The notes beneath the pieces were generated by a model. The model ran no database searches and was not told the origin of the DNA. It saw only the letters and a program-made list of their open reading frames with translations. A stretch of 39,016 nt of DNA from contig RKRP01000156.1 in assembly GCA_007571315.1 (NCBI GenBank), forward strand, positions 1 to 39,016. Reading direction: 5' to 3'. The stretch's first letter is position 1, and the number at the start of each line of letters is the position of its first letter. The position numbers were made by a program, and so were the translations under genes. Source of the DNA: Gammaproteobacteria bacterium. Its GTDB lineage: Bacteria > Pseudomonadota > Gammaproteobacteria > Steroidobacterales > Foliamicaceae. Positions 6,791 through 16,611 of this stretch are shown in pieces.

Positions 6791-9700
6791 TCAGTCCGGT
6801 CCGGATTGCGGGGTTTTGGCGGAAGCGGGGCGCGCCCACTGCCACCAGCGATGCGCGCACTCGGTGGCGACCGCGGCCGGAAGACGATTGGCGACCGCAG
6901 AAGCCAGACACCGGCGGCGCAAGTCGCTTCCGGCAAGCACCGGGTGGTTGTCGAGGTATTCCTGCTCGATCAGGTAGTTCCGCAAATGCTCAAGGTTGTT
7001 GCGGCGAAATCCCTTCAGGCGTGGATCCTTGCGGCGGGCCAAGGCTTCAACAAGCTGCTCAGAGTCCCCATCCAGTTCCCTTGCCACCTCAACCACATCA
7101 TCAAGGTAGCGTCCGCTCACAGCGCCGCTTTCAGCCAGCGCGTCCCGGTCAACCGGCTTGCCCCGCCCCTGCTTCCACAGCTCGCAAAAGACCTCAAGCA
7201 GGTCCAGCCTAAAGCCAATTTGCGCGGCGGCGGCCCATTCGGCGGCCAGCCTTTCCTCAAGCGCGGTTCCCGCAACGGTTTTCCACTGACCAGCCCGCTC
7301 GACCCCTCGGATCAGCAAGCCGCGCAACAGGTCCAGCTCGTCCCACAGCGCATAGAACATATGCTGCCGCGCAAAGCCCAGCGCCGGGCGGAACGCGGGC
7401 ACGCGCAGCAAAGCCCCGTAGGCTTCGGGCGTCAATCCGCCGGGCGCAGGCACAACCGGCGCAGGCGGAACGCGAAGCGCCTCCGGGCCGCCAACGCTCC
7501 CGGCGCTCATTCGCACCCGCGCGAGATCGATAACCCTGGCAAGTTCGCGGCCATCCTGGAGCAGCGCATGCCGAATGCGGTCCACATCAAGCGGATCGCT
7601 GGTGAGATAGAAAATCTGGCGTTCCTGCTCCTGCGCAATCTGCCCAAGGCTGCGCGCCACCGCTTCAAATCTTTGCGGGTCGCTCTGGTCGAGCGCTTCG
7701 TCAAGAAACAGCGGAAGCGCCTTGCCCTGCTCCACTTCCTCGGCAAACGCCAGGCGCGCCGCCAGCAGCAATTGCGCCCGCGTGCCGTCGGAAAGTTCAT
7801 CGATTTCGCGCCTTCGCCCGCTGCGTAATTCGACCGCGAACAGCCGCGCGCTTTCGCCTCCCTTCTCCAGCCGCAATTCGTAGTTGTGGAAAGTGAAGCG
7901 GGAGAAATGATCCTGCGCGAGCTCGAACACGCGCGGCATTCGGGACTGCTCGTATTCCTGCCCGACCTCCGCGAGCAGAAACTCCCCGGCCCCGGCGAAA
8001 AGCGCCGCATCGCGCATATCTTGCAAGCTCGCGCGGGTTTGCTCGCGCGCAGCGATGAGGTTTTGCATATCGGCGGCGGCTCTGATCTGTTTTACCTGGG
8101 CGTTGATGCCGGCAATTTCATCTCGCAATTGACTTGCTTGCGAAGCGGCTTGCGCAAGCTCGTCTTTGAGTTGTTCCAGCGGCTGGCTGTCCTGGCTGGA
8201 AAGTTCGGACTCGCCGGCTTTCTCAAGTTCATCGCGGTCGAGTTCATTTTGGCTGGCCAGCTTTTCTTTCAAGCTGGTCAATTCGCGGTGCCGCGGCAAC
8301 TTCTCAAGCAGCGAAGCAAGACCGGCCGCATCGCCGCTATCCAGCCCTGCGGCCGCGTAGATGCGGCTTATCGAAGCCCGGGCGGCGTCTTGATCCGAGG
8401 CGTTGCGCCGCAACTGATTCATAACCCTTCGCTCAGTGGAAAGCGCCTTTCTCAGCCGCGAATTTCGATCGGCAAGGCTGTGAAACCGGGCCCTGGCCTG
8501 CGCGGCGCCGTCAGGCCGCGCTTCGCCGTGCCGCTCCAGAATGCTGGCAAGCTGCGCCAGCAGGGAAGTGTGGAGTTTTTCCTGCTGGCGCAGCTTGCCC
8601 TCCGCGCCTTCGTGCTCGCCGCGAGCCAGCCTGAAATGGTCCAGCGCCCGCGCAAAATCCACCAGCTCCGCATCAGGAGGCAGCAATTGCAGGCGCAGCG
8701 CAGCCTTCAGGTCCTGACGGCGGGCTTCCAATTCCTTCTCTTTATCAGCCAAAGCTTCCAGTTTTTTCTTCAGCGGCTTGCGCTCCACATCACGGTCGCG
8801 CGCCCGCGCGCGCGCCGCTTCCAGCTCCGATTGCCTGCTTTCCAAACGGCGCAACGCGGCGCTCACGCACAGCGCATCCCAGCGCTCCGGCGATTCCATG
8901 CCCAAACTCTCGTAGCGGCGCTGCTCCTCCTTTCGCTGCGGATTGGCGCCATGCTCATTGCCAGAAAACCATGCCGCCAGACCGATGCCGGCGCCCGCGG
9001 CCGCAACAAGAGCCAGCAGCGGGTCCATGAGCCAGGCAAGCGCCAGCCCCCCCGCCACTGCCGCGAACGCCAACAGGAGCCAGGGCCACCGGCTCCGCAA
9101 CCGGATGGCGGGCAACTCGGATGGCGGCGCGCGCAGCCAGGAACGCAGCGCATCGACGGCGCTCGCAATCTTGTCGGGGTCGAGGTCGCGCTTGCTTGCC
9201 CCGGGCGCATCAGCGCTGTTGAGCACATCAAGCCGTTCGGTGATTTCGCGAACCTGGACCGCGTGCGAATGGCTGGCGCGCAGGAACTCGAACAGTTGGT
9301 GGTGGTCGGGCAAACTCAACTGCGGGCAATCCGTTTTCCCTCCGCCAATCGCCGCCGAGGCCGAGGCCAGCTTTCCCGCCGCTTTCGCGCGCTCGCTTCT
9401 TGCCGCCTCAAGCGTTTGTTCGATTGTTCCCAATTCATCCGCCTTGTCGCGCCACGTCGCGATATCCGCTTCCTCAAGCGGGCTGTCAAGCCTGGATTTT
9501 TTCGTGTCTTCGCGCGCCGCGCGCAACTCGGCCCCAAGATCGCGGGCGAGCGCGCCCAGCCGGGCCAGCTGCTGCTGTTCCTTATCGGCAGCATCGCGCT
9601 CCTGGCCCGTCAGGCAGGCCAGGGCGGCCGGCAGCGCGCCAAGGCGGGCGGTGATTTCGGCAAGCCGCTCCCGGCGCTGCGCAAGGCCGATTGCGCGCTC

Positions 9701-10324
9701 AACCTGGACGCGGCGCCTGGCGGCGGATTCCGCCTTCTTCAGTCGCGTTTTGCGTTGCTCAAGCTGATCGGCGCGTTGCTGAAGGCCCAATTGCTTGCGC
9801 GCCTCCCGTTCAACGCCATCCGACGCATCGTTGTAGGCTTTTCGCCCCTGGCGTTTTTTTTGCGGGCTGACCGGAGGAAAGAGGCTGGAAGCAACCCGGC
9901 CAAGATCAAATCCGCCCGACATCTGGCGGCGGATTTCCAAAGCAATGTCAGCCGTGCTCTCCGACGAGGGATCGATCAGCTCGCGGAGGTTCAGAAAGAA
10001 GCACCGGCGGGTGTGCCATGGGGGAAAATCGGGCGGGAAGCTAACCTGGCCGCCCTCAACTTCATCGCCGCGGCTCCAGCGAACGCTCGCTCCTTCGCGC
10101 TCTCCCCGCCACGTGTTTCCATCCCATTCGAACACGCCGCTTACGGAAGTTTTCCGCGAAGAGCCGCGGTCATCCCAATACAGCTGTTCCACAGCGCGGC
10201 AAATGCTCGACTTGCCGATGCCGTTCGGCCCAAAAACGATGTGCACCCCCGGGCTTTCCAACTTGATTTCGAAAGGCTCGCGTATGCCGGGCAAACGGTT
10301 AACGGCGAGTCGTTTGAGGAGCAT
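6791..10324 (-). CDS. Rad50/SMC-like ATPase with membrane hairpin, YhaN type
   Basis: A 1177-residue ATPase of the Rad50/SbcC/YhaN class. The Walker A loop GPNGIGKSS is at 32-40, long Ala/Arg/Glu-rich coiled-coil arms at about 165-405 and 455-770, the ABC signature LSDGTRAQ at 844-851 and Walker B LPLFLDEALDQSD at 870-882. Between the arms, where SbcC and Rad50 have a zinc hook, there is instead a pair of hydrophobic segments at about 413-453; no C-x-x-C is seen. This membrane hairpin is characteristic of YhaN-like proteins. About 238 residues follow the ATPase head (from about 940), beyond the Pro-rich linker RVPPAPVVPAP, and form a domain I do not recognise. The partner nuclease gene is 6 bases upstream. 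Likely role: ATP-driven DNA end processing near the membrane, by analogy only. Confidence 0.82.
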   Translation of the reverse strand: MLLKRLAVNRLPGIREPFEIKLESPGVHIVFGPNGIGKSSICRAVEQLYWDDRGSSRKTSVSGVFEWDGNTWRGEREGASVRWSRGDEVEGGQVSFPPDFPPWHTRRCFFLNLRELIDPSSESTADIALEIRRQMSGGFDLGRVASSLFPPVSPQKKRQGRKAYNDASDGVEREARKQLGLQQRADQLEQRKTRLKKAESAARRRVQVERAIGLAQRRERLAEITARLGALPAALACLTGQERDAADKEQQQLARLGALARDLGAELRAAREDTKKSRLDSPLEEADIATWRDKADELGTIEQTLEAARSERAKAAGKLASASAAIGGGKTDCPQLSLPDHHQLFEFLRASHSHAVQVREITERLDVLNSADAPGASKRDLDPDKIASAVDALRSWLRAPPSELPAIRLRSRWPWLLLAFAAVAGGLALAWLMDPLLALVAAAGAGIGLAAWFSGNEHGANPQRKEEQRRYESLGMESPERWDALCVSAALRRLESRQSELEAARARARDRDVERKPLKKKLEALADKEKELEARRQDLKAALRLQLLPPDAELVDFARALDHFRLARGEHEGAEGKLRQQEKLHTSLLAQLASILERHGEARPDGAAQARARFHSLADRNSRLRKALSTERRVMNQLRRNASDQDAARASISRIYAAAGLDSGDAAGLASLLEKLPRHRELTSLKEKLASQNELDRDELEKAGESELSSQDSQPLEQLKDELAQAASQASQLRDEIAGINAQVKQIRAAADMQNLIAAREQTRASLQDMRDAALFAGAGEFLLAEVGQEYEQSRMPRVFELAQDHFSRFTFHNYELRLEKGGESARLFAVELRSGRRREIDELSDGTRAQLLLAARLAFAEEVEQGKALPLFLDEALDQSDPQRFEAVARSLGQIAQEQERQIFYLTSDPLDVDRIRHALLQDGRELARVIDLARVRMSAGSVGGPEALRVPPAPVVPAPGGLTPEAYGALLRVPAFRPALGFARQHMFYALWDELDLLRGLLIRGVERAGQWKTVAGTALEERLAAEWAAAAQIGFRLDLLEVFCELWKQGRGKPVDRDALAESGAVSGRYLDDVVEVARELDGDSEQLVEALARRKDPRLKGFRRNNLEHLRNYLIEQEYLDNHPVLAGSDLRRRCLASAVANRLPAAVATECAHRWWQWARPASAKTPQSGPD

Positions 10325-10330
10325 GGCCGG

Positions 10331-11719
10331 TCAGCTTGATTTCTGGCTGGAGAGCATCGCGCTCAACGCGGCCTTCCCGGAGCGCAGCAGAAAGGCGCGC
10401 AAATCCTCGTCGGACAGGCTGTCCGCGCCGCTGCGATGCTCCCGAACCGGTTGCCAGATGTCCTCACGGTCGATTTCGCTCAAATGCGCCCGCCCCCTGC
10501 CCAAAAAATCCCTGGAGCGCTCATCATCCTGCCCCAAAAGCAGCAGGCGCTGGGCCAATAGCGCTGCGGGGTCATGGCCCGACGCCAGCTGCCGGAGGTC
10601 CAGGCTCAGATCCATCGCATCGGTAATCCTGTTGAAAAAAACGACCGTATCGCCCGCGCTGCGCAGCATTGATTTCCATGCGCCATCGGCAATCCATTTC
10701 CGTATGTTGTCATAGGCGGAGCTGGCGCCGACAAGCTCCGCGCGAAGCCCCAGGGCGCGCGGAGCCAAGCCATCCTCCGCCAGCGTCCAGGCGCGCTCCC
10801 GCGCCTCAGCAAGCAGCCGGTCGGCCAAATCGTCCGCATGGCCGATTCCATCCACTGGCACCTGGATGCGTTCCCACCGCAAGGGCGCGAGCGCAATATG
10901 CTCCGGTTCAACGCCGCCATCGGCGGATAACTTCACAAGCCACGGCCCGCGCGGTCCGGTTTCTGAAGGATCGAGGCCAACCAGTGAACCCAGATAACCG
11001 CAAGGACGGGCGCCGGGCGCCGCCGATGCGCCTGCGAGCGAGGGCTTGTGAATGTGGCCCAAAAGCCAGGCGTCGCAACCTGCATCGTCGAGTTCAGATT
11101 GCCTGATGGGCGCGTAGCGACCGCCCGACGCGCCCAGATCCCCGTGCAGCAAACCGATTCTCGGCACTGGGGACGAGGGCGTCGGCAGCGGCTCAGCGAG
11201 CAACTGCGCCAGCGGACTTTCACGCACATGCTTGCGGGGGAAGGACCAGCCCAGCACTTGCGCAAAAGGCTCTCCGGCCCTGGAAAGGAGCGCCGCTTCC
11301 CAGCGGCCGCCGGCGCCCAGCAGCCTGAACCCGCCGATCAGCTGAGCGAGCCGCGGCAGCGCGTCCACATCGTGGTTGCCCGCAACCGCGATGACTTCGA
11401 TGCCGGCATCCACAAGCCGCTGAACGTTTTTCTCAAGAGGCGCCATGGCCTCGAATCGGGCGTTGGCGCTTTCCACCACATCGCCTGCGAACAGCACGCA
11501 ATCCACCTTGCGGTCGATGGCGCAATCCACGGCGAGCCGCAACGCAGCCGCGGGCGCGAGGCTGGCCGGGTCCACATCCAGGTCCGATAACCCATCGGGC
11601 AGCCCGGAGCAGGATGTTCCCAGATGAACATCGCCAATTGCAAGAATCAGAGCGTTTTCGTTCACTGGATCAGGGACTAGCTGCGGGGCGCGGCCGTGGC
11701 GAAGCGATTGCCCGCTCAT
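10331..11719 (-). CDS. Mre11/SbcD/YhaO-like metallophosphoesterase
   Basis: A 462-residue calcineurin-like phosphoesterase that pairs with the downstream ATPase as Mre11 does with Rad50. Motifs in order: GDVHLG (D30, H32), FAGDV (D80), GNHD (114-117), LLHGD (190-194) and GHIH (221-224), which together bind two metal ions. The region after about 260 corresponds to the capping and ATPase-binding part and is less conserved. ATG 11719 would overlap the rluB 3' end by 50 bases; GTG 11665 is a good alternative that removes 18 residues, leaves a 4-base gap and starts just before the first motif. Neither start has a clear ribosome binding site. The gap to the ATPase gene is 6 bases, so they are cotranscribed. 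Confidence 0.82.
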   Translation of the reverse strand: MSGQSLRHGRAPQLVPDPVNENALILAIGDVHLGTSCSGLPDGLSDLDVDPASLAPAAALRLAVDCAIDRKVDCVLFAGDVVESANARFEAMAPLEKNVQRLVDAGIEVIAVAGNHDVDALPRLAQLIGGFRLLGAGGRWEAALLSRAGEPFAQVLGWSFPRKHVRESPLAQLLAEPLPTPSSPVPRIGLLHGDLGASGGRYAPIRQSELDDAGCDAWLLGHIHKPSLAGASAAPGARPCGYLGSLVGLDPSETGPRGPWLVKLSADGGVEPEHIALAPLRWERIQVPVDGIGHADDLADRLLAEARERAWTLAEDGLAPRALGLRAELVGASSAYDNIRKWIADGAWKSMLRSAGDTVVFFNRITDAMDLSLDLRQLASGHDPAALLAQRLLLLGQDDERSRDFLGRGRAHLSEIDREDIWQPVREHRSGADSLSDEDLRAFLLRSGKAALSAMLSSQKSS

Positions 11720-12452
11720 TCTGCGCCGCCTGGGCTTGGGGGATAAGGGTAAGGCACTTTGGATCGATTTCGCGCCAGCGGCCGCGGGGAAGGTCGCGGG
11801 GCAGGCCCACCGGGCCGTAGCGAACGCGCACCAAGCGGCTTACGGCGTGCCCCTGGGAACTCCACAGGCGGCGCACCACGCGATGGCGGCCTTCGCCCAA
11901 TACAACCCGGTACCAGCGGTTGGAGCCGCTGCCGCCCTGCTCGGCAAGCGAATCGAACCGCGCCAGCCCATCATCCAGCAGCACGCCTTCGACGAGGCGC
12001 TGCAAGGCGCCTGCGCTGGGCCGGCCCAGCACGCGCACAAGGTACTCGCGCTCCATGCCGAAGGAGGGGTGCATCAGGCGGTGCGCCAGCGCGCCGTCGG
12101 TGGTCAACAACAGCAGGCCGCTGGAATTCAGGTCGAGGCGGCCTACCGCCACCCAGCGCCTCCCCTTGAGCCTTGGCAATGCGGTGAACACTGTGGGGCG
12201 CCCGGCCCGGCGGCCGCGGGTCACCAATTCGCCCTCCGGCTTGTTATAGGCGATCACCCGCGCGGCGACCGCGGCCGAAGAGCTGAACCGCAGCGGGCGC
12301 CCGTCCAGCCGGTACTGTTCGTCTCCCGCCACGCGCAGGCCAGGAATCGCCGGGCGACCGTTCACGGTCAGGCGGCCTGCCGCAATCCAGCCTTCCACCT
12401 TGCGCCGGGAGGCGACTCCAGCATCCGCCAAATACTTCTGAACCCGGATCAA
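11670..12452 (-). CDS. rluB: 23S rRNA pseudouridine synthase RluB type
   Basis: A 260-residue RsuA/RluB-family pseudouridine synthase, which in E. coli modifies U2605 of 23S rRNA. An S4 RNA-binding domain occupies about residues 1-60 ([13 protein letters not shown]). The catalytic block is [18 protein letters not shown] with Asp107 as nucleophile, preceded by YNKPEGE and followed by the [12 protein letters not shown] segment. The start is TTG 12452, which overlaps the scpB stop by four bases; no ATG is available nearby. Position behind scpA-scpB is a common arrangement for this family. RluB is preferred to RsuA or RluE because of that context and the D-L-N-S-S-G motif. Confidence 0.9.
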   Translation of the reverse strand: MIRVQKYLADAGVASRRKVEGWIAAGRLTVNGRPAIPGLRVAGDEQYRLDGRPLRFSSSAAVAARVIAYNKPEGELVTRGRRAGRPTVFTALPRLKGRRWVAVGRLDLNSSGLLLLTTDGALAHRLMHPSFGMEREYLVRVLGRPSAGALQRLVEGVLLDDGLARFDSLAEQGGSGSNRWYRVVLGEGRHRVVRRLWSSQGHAVSRLVRVRYGPVGLPRDLPRGRWREIDPKCLTLIPQAQAAQNERAIASPRPRPAASP

Positions 12453-13108
12453 TCGGAAGCAGGGCGGGTTTTGGCCGGTTCCTGCGCGCCGTTGAACAGG
12501 TCGGCGCCCTGCTCCGCACCCGCAACGGTCCCAACCGGGACGCTCTGGCCGCCGCCAGGCGGTTCCGTGGCAGGCGCGTCTTCCAACGAAGCGAATTCGC
12601 CCGGCGACGGCAGATCGTCGAGCCTTTTGAGGCCAAAGTAGTCCAGGAAATCCCGGGTCGTGCCGTACAGCGCAGGCCGCCCCGGCGTTTCGCGGCGGCC
12701 CACCACTTCGATCCAGTTGCGCTCCATAAGCGCGCGGATGATTTGGCCACTCAGGCGCACGCCCCGCAACTCCTCGATTTCGGCCCGCGTAATCGGCTGC
12801 CTGTAGGCGATCGCGGCGAGGGTCTCAAGCAGCGCGCGCGAAAACTTTGGCGGGCGGAATTTCTCCAGGCGCGCCAAGCGTTCCGCGGCGGCGCTGCCGG
12901 CTTGCACGCGCCAGCCGCCCGCCACTTCCGCCAGGCGGATTTCCCGGCCGGCATAGTCGCGCTCCAACTCTCCCAGGGCCTGGCGCACCTGGTCCTCGCC
13001 GATGTCCTCAAGAGGATCGAACAGAGCCAGCAGCTGGGGCATGCCCAGGGGCCCGCCCGCTCCCAGCAAGGCCGCCTCCAACAGGTTCCGCGTGGCGGCG
13101 GCGTTCAT
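12449..13108 (-). CDS. scpB: segregation and condensation protein ScpB
   Basis: A 219-residue ScpB, the winged-helix kleisin-associated subunit of the SMC-ScpAB condensin. Recognisable segments are the N-terminal [12 protein letters not shown], the middle [33 protein letters not shown] and the later [15 protein letters not shown] before F-L-D-Y-F-G-L. The tail after about residue 180 is low-complexity and variable. Its ATG overlaps the scpA stop by four bases (ATGA) and its stop overlaps the rluB start, so the three genes are translationally chained. Confidence 0.95.
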   Translation of the reverse strand: MNAAATRNLLEAALLGAGGPLGMPQLLALFDPLEDIGEDQVRQALGELERDYAGREIRLAEVAGGWRVQAGSAAAERLARLEKFRPPKFSRALLETLAAIAYRQPITRAEIEELRGVRLSGQIIRALMERNWIEVVGRRETPGRPALYGTTRDFLDYFGLKRLDDLPSPGEFASLEDAPATEPPGGGQSVPVGTVAGAEQGADLFNGAQEPAKTRPASD

Positions 13109-13950
13109 CTTCCGGAACCCTCCTGACGGCCCGCGGAGGTCACGTAAATGGGCGCATAGGGTCCGTTTTGCACCGCCCGCACATCCTTGTCGCGAACCAG
13201 TTCCAGCAACGCCGAAAAGGTCACGGCCGCCCCCATGCGTCCCTCGCCGGCAGCGAAAAGGTCCGTGAATTCGGTAAATTCCCGCCCGGACACCTGCTTG
13301 AGGATGTCCCCCATCCGTTCCCGCGTGGACAACTGCTCGGTCTGCACGGCCCAGCCCACCTGGAAGCGAACGCGCTCGACAATCCGCGCATAGGCCAGCG
13401 CCAGCTCATTGAGCGTAGCTTGCGGCAACTGGCGCCGTTCACGCTCAATGAGCTGGCGCTGCTCAGACGCATCGACCGAGGCCTGCAGGGCATCCCGCTC
13501 CAGGCGGGGCATTTCATCCAGCCGGACCGCCAACTGCTTGAGGCGCTCGTATTCCAGCAGCCGCTCAAACAACCGCGCGCGCGGGTCCAGTTCGTCGTCA
13601 TCCTCCAGCGGCAACTGCGGCGCCAGCATTCGCGACTTGATTTCCGCCAAGGTCGCGGCCATCACCAGGTACTCGCCGGCCAGCTCAAGCTGCATGCCCT
13701 GCATTAACTCGATGTATTGCGCATACTGCTCGCAAATATCGGTGAGCGGTACTTCCATGATGTCCAGGTCATGGCGGCGGATGAGGTACAGCAAAAGGTC
13801 CAGAGGCCCTTCAAAGGACTGCAAAAACACCCTCAAGGCCTCCGGAGGAATGAACAGGTCGGCCGGCGCTTCTACGTACGGTTTGCCGGACACAATAGCC
13901 AGCCCCGCCTCGCGGCCGCTGCTGCGCGCCCCTTTCTGCTTCTCCGCCAT
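13105..13950 (-). CDS. scpA: segregation and condensation protein ScpA (kleisin)
   Basis: A 281-residue ScpA kleisin that bridges the SMC heads in the bacterial condensin. The N-terminal signature [20 protein letters not shown] starts at about residue 49, followed by [16 protein letters not shown] and the helix [20 protein letters not shown], which is diagnostic. The C-terminal winged helix is less conserved. The first 45 residues are a basic extension; an alternative start nearer the signature is possible. The gene lies 6 bases downstream of mrp and runs into scpB. The presence of ScpAB implies chromosome organisation by SMC rather than MukBEF. Confidence 0.94.
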   Translation of the reverse strand: MAEKQKGARSSGREAGLAIVSGKPYVEAPADLFIPPEALRVFLQSFEGPLDLLLYLIRRHDLDIMEVPLTDICEQYAQYIELMQGMQLELAGEYLVMAATLAEIKSRMLAPQLPLEDDDELDPRARLFERLLEYERLKQLAVRLDEMPRLERDALQASVDASEQRQLIERERRQLPQATLNELALAYARIVERVRFQVGWAVQTEQLSTRERMGDILKQVSGREFTEFTDLFAAGEGRMGAAVTFSALLELVRDKDVRAVQNGPYAPIYVTSAGRQEGSGR

Positions 13951-13956
13951 GCTGAT

Positions 13957-15009
13957 TCAGCCGGACTCTACTACGATTTTGGGGAAGGCCGTTCGGGCGC
14001 CGCGGGCGCGGCCGGCCAGGCGCGCGGCCATGGCGCGGGAAAGCGTCCGGTAATCGCCGCCCGAATCCGGCTCGCCGGGCGCCACCAGCCGCCCTTCATC
14101 AGTGGCGGCGCGGACCTCCGCCGAAAGCGGCAGCCGCGCCAGCACGGGCAGGCCGAATTCCGCGGCCAGGCGCTCGCCGCCGCCTTCGCCGAACAGCTTT
14201 TCGGCATGGCCGCAGCGCGGGCACGCATAAGCGCTCATGTTCTCGACCACGCCCAGCACTGGCACGTTGACCTTGCCGAACATGTTGATCCCCTTGCGCG
14301 CGTCGGCCACGGCGAGCTCCTGCGGCGTGGTCACCACCAAGGCCCCCGCCAGCGGCACGCGCTGCGACAGCGTCAGTTGAATGTCGCCAGTTCCCGGCGG
14401 CATATCGACAATCAGATAATCGAGGTCCTTCCAGCGCGTCTGGCTTAGCAATTGCATCAGCGCCTGGGTCACCATGGGGCCGCGCCACACCATGGGGCTG
14501 CGGGTATCGACCAAAAAGCCGATTGAACTGGCCTGCAGGCCGTGGGCGCGCAAGGGCTCGAAACTCTTGCCGTCCACGCTGCGCGGCCGTTCGCCCTCCA
14601 GGCCCAGCATCCGCGGCACGCTGGGGCCGTAAATGTCGGCATCCAGAATTCCGGTGCCGGCGCCGTCCATCGCCAGTCCCGCGGCCAGGTTCGCCGCCAC
14701 AGTGGATTTGCCCACCCCGCCCTTGGCCGAAGCCACCGCGATAACGTTGCGGACCTGCTCCAGCCTTTGAATTTGGGGCGGCGTCGCGTGGGGCGCAATC
14801 TCGGTGCGAACCACCACTTCTTCCGCGGAAGCAGCCTCGCGAACCCGCGCCCGCAACTCTTCCGCAAATCCGTTGCAGGGGAAACCCACGGTCAACTCAA
14901 CGGCGCGGCCTTCATTTTTCGCGCGCGCGCGCGCGCCGGCCTCGCCCAGCGTCAAGCCGCCAAACGGAGCCTCCACTCCCAACACCGCAGTTTCCAGGCT
15001 CCGAGACAC
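13957..15009 (-). CDS. mrp: Mrp/ApbC iron-sulfur carrier ATPase
   Basis: A 350-residue Mrp/ApbC (NBP35-type) P-loop protein that binds and transfers 4Fe-4S clusters. It has the deviant Walker A SAKGGVGKST, the DADIYGPSVP switch, DMPPGTGD, and the cluster-binding C-x-x-C in YACPRCGH near the C-terminus. An MIP18-like domain of about 90 residues precedes the ATPase part. The start is GTG 15009, supported by GGGAGGA 5 bases upstream and normal family length; longer in-frame starts up to 15468 would read through the divergent transporter gene and are rejected. TACAAT at 15034-15039 could be its -10 box. An alternating CG run at 14920-14937 encodes the Arg-Ala repeats of the first domain. Confidence 0.93.
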   Translation of the reverse strand: MSRSLETAVLGVEAPFGGLTLGEAGARARAKNEGRAVELTVGFPCNGFAEELRARVREAASAEEVVVRTEIAPHATPPQIQRLEQVRNVIAVASAKGGVGKSTVAANLAAGLAMDGAGTGILDADIYGPSVPRMLGLEGERPRSVDGKSFEPLRAHGLQASSIGFLVDTRSPMVWRGPMVTQALMQLLSQTRWKDLDYLIVDMPPGTGDIQLTLSQRVPLAGALVVTTPQELAVADARKGINMFGKVNVPVLGVVENMSAYACPRCGHAEKLFGEGGGERLAAEFGLPVLARLPLSAEVRAATDEGRLVAPGEPDSGGDYRTLSRAMAARLAGRARGARTAFPKIVVESG

Positions 15010-15103
15010 GCATCCTCCCGAATAAACGGCATGATTGTAAGCGCCAAACACAAAGGTAGCGGCTAAACTGCGTTTGATTTTGGCGCAAAAGTCTAACAGC
15101 GCA

Positions 15104-16522
15104 ATGAAAAACGGGAATTCACAGTGGCGCGGCGCGGCGCCTGCCGATGGCTCTCTTCCGCAAAGCTTGCGCATCAACTTTGGCGCCGGCGCGCTGGGCA
15201 TGGCCGTAATCCTGAACACCATGGGCGGCATCCTCGCCCCTTTCATGACCAACTTCCTGGGGATAAGCGCAGGAGCGGCGGCCACGTTGCTGCTAGCCTC
15301 CAAACTGTACGACATGGTGACCGATCCCCTGATGGGCGTGATCAGCGACCGGACGACGACGCGGTGGGGCCGCCGCCGCCCGTTCCTCATGCTGGGAGGA
15401 GTCATCGGCGCTCTCGGATTTGCGCTGGTGTTCAATCCTCCGGCCCTCGGCAACCAGGACCTGCTCATCGCTTATGTGCTGGGGGCGCTGCTGATCACCT
15501 ACACCGGCTACACGGTTTTCAATATTCCCTACCTGGCCATGCCCGCGGAAATGACCCGCAGCTACCACGAACGCACCACGCTGATGTCGCACCGGGTTGT
15601 ATTCATCAATATTGGCGCGCTGGTCGCGGCATCCTCGTTTGCCATGGTCCAGTGGCTGGGGGATGACCGGGCCGCGCACGGAACCATGGGCTGGACGTTC
15701 GCAGCCCTCATTCTCCTGGGGTCGGCCTATTGCTTCTTCGGCACCGCGGCCGCCCGGCAGACATCCCCAAAGGGGCATGCCTGGCCGGTCGGCGCGCAAA
15801 TCCGCACCGCCTTCAATAACAAGCCGCTGGCGCTTCTGCTTGGAGCCAAGTTCTGCCAGTTGCTGGGCCTGTCGGCTTCAGGCGCTATGGGAGTGTATTT
15901 CAAGGTTGGCATTCTTGGACTCAGCTATCAGCTCACAACCGTGTACCTGTTCACCAGCATCCTGGTCATCCTGGCGTTCATTCCGGTGTGGAACATGGCG
16001 GCGCGCAGGCACGGGAAGCGGCTCATCTACATGGCCGCCAGCGCCGGTTACGCGCTTGTAACGCTAACTTGGCTGCTGGCCACCGCGGACGACCCCCTCT
16101 CCTGGATCTTCATCCGGGCGGTCCTCCTCGGCGCTTTCGCCAGCGGCATTCTGGTCATGGGGCCGGCCCTGCTGCCGGACGCGGTGGAGTACGACTACCT
16201 CAAAACCGGAATGCGCCGGGAAGGCACCTTGTCTTCGTTCTATGCGACCGTGGAAAAGCTGGCTTTTGCGATTGGCCCGGCGCTGACGCTGTGTTTCCTG
16301 AGCGGGTTCGGCTACCAGGAAGGCACCGAAGGCATGCAGATTGAGCAGCCGCAAAGCGCTATCATCGCAATCTATATCGGCGCCGGCCTGATCCCGGCCG
16401 CGCTATACGGGTTCAGTCTGGCCTTCCTGTGGAAGTATGACCTTTCGGAAGACAGGCTCAAGGCGCTGCGGTCCCGCGGCAATGCAGCCGGACGAGAAAG
16501 CGCCAGCAGGCCATCAAGCTAA
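15104..16522 (+). CDS. GPH-family (MelB-like) MFS cation symporter
   Basis: A 472-residue major facilitator protein of the glycoside-pentoside-hexuronide:cation symporter group, with about 12 hydrophobic segments. Diagnostic segments are LLASKLYDMVTDPLMGVISD followed by R-T-T-T-R-W-G-R-R-R-P-F in the first loop (the acidic residues form the cation and sugar site in MelB), Y-T-V-F-N-I-P-Y in helix 4, and L-P-D-A-V-E-Y-D-Y-L-K-T-G-x-R-R-E-G in the second half. Substrate is not predictable; no sugar catabolic gene is adjacent. ATG 15104 is chosen over TTG 15074, although neither has a good ribosome binding site. It is divergent from mrp. Confidence 0.86.
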   Translation: MKNGNSQWRGAAPADGSLPQSLRINFGAGALGMAVILNTMGGILAPFMTNFLGISAGAAATLLLASKLYDMVTDPLMGVISDRTTTRWGRRRPFLMLGGVIGALGFALVFNPPALGNQDLLIAYVLGALLITYTGYTVFNIPYLAMPAEMTRSYHERTTLMSHRVVFINIGALVAASSFAMVQWLGDDRAAHGTMGWTFAALILLGSAYCFFGTAAARQTSPKGHAWPVGAQIRTAFNNKPLALLLGAKFCQLLGLSASGAMGVYFKVGILGLSYQLTTVYLFTSILVILAFIPVWNMAARRHGKRLIYMAASAGYALVTLTWLLATADDPLSWIFIRAVLLGAFASGILVMGPALLPDAVEYDYLKTGMRREGTLSSFYATVEKLAFAIGPALTLCFLSGFGYQEGTEGMQIEQPQSAIIAIYIGAGLIPAALYGFSLAFLWKYDLSEDRLKALRSRGNAAGRESASRPSS

Positions 16523-16540
16523 ATCCGGGCCAACCCGGAG

Positions 16541-16556
16541 CAGGCTCGCCAGCCTG
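16541..16556. repeat. small hairpin between convergent genes
   Basis: CAGGCT and AGCCTG pair around CGCC in the 89-base gap between the transporter gene and the convergent coiled-coil gene. No T-tract follows, so it is only a weak terminator candidate. Confidence 0.3.
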
Positions 16557-16611
16557 AAGAGCGCGGGCGCCGCGGCGGGTTGACCGGCCTGAATCCTGGC
16601 GGCCCGCAGGC

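Noticed and set aside
7886-10339. Long plus-strand open frame of 817 codons opposite the YhaN-like gene
   Set aside because: It mirrors the minus-strand coding region. High GC and Ala/Arg/Glu-rich codons keep the opposite strand open, and its translation has no recognisable domain.
14920-14937. Alternating CG run as a regulatory or Z-DNA signal
   Set aside because: It lies inside mrp and encodes an Arg-Ala repeat in a high-GC gene; no further structure is seen.
15010-15468. N-terminal extension of mrp upstream of GTG 15009
   Set aside because: It reads antisense through the transporter gene, while GTG 15009 has a strong ribosome binding site and gives the family length.
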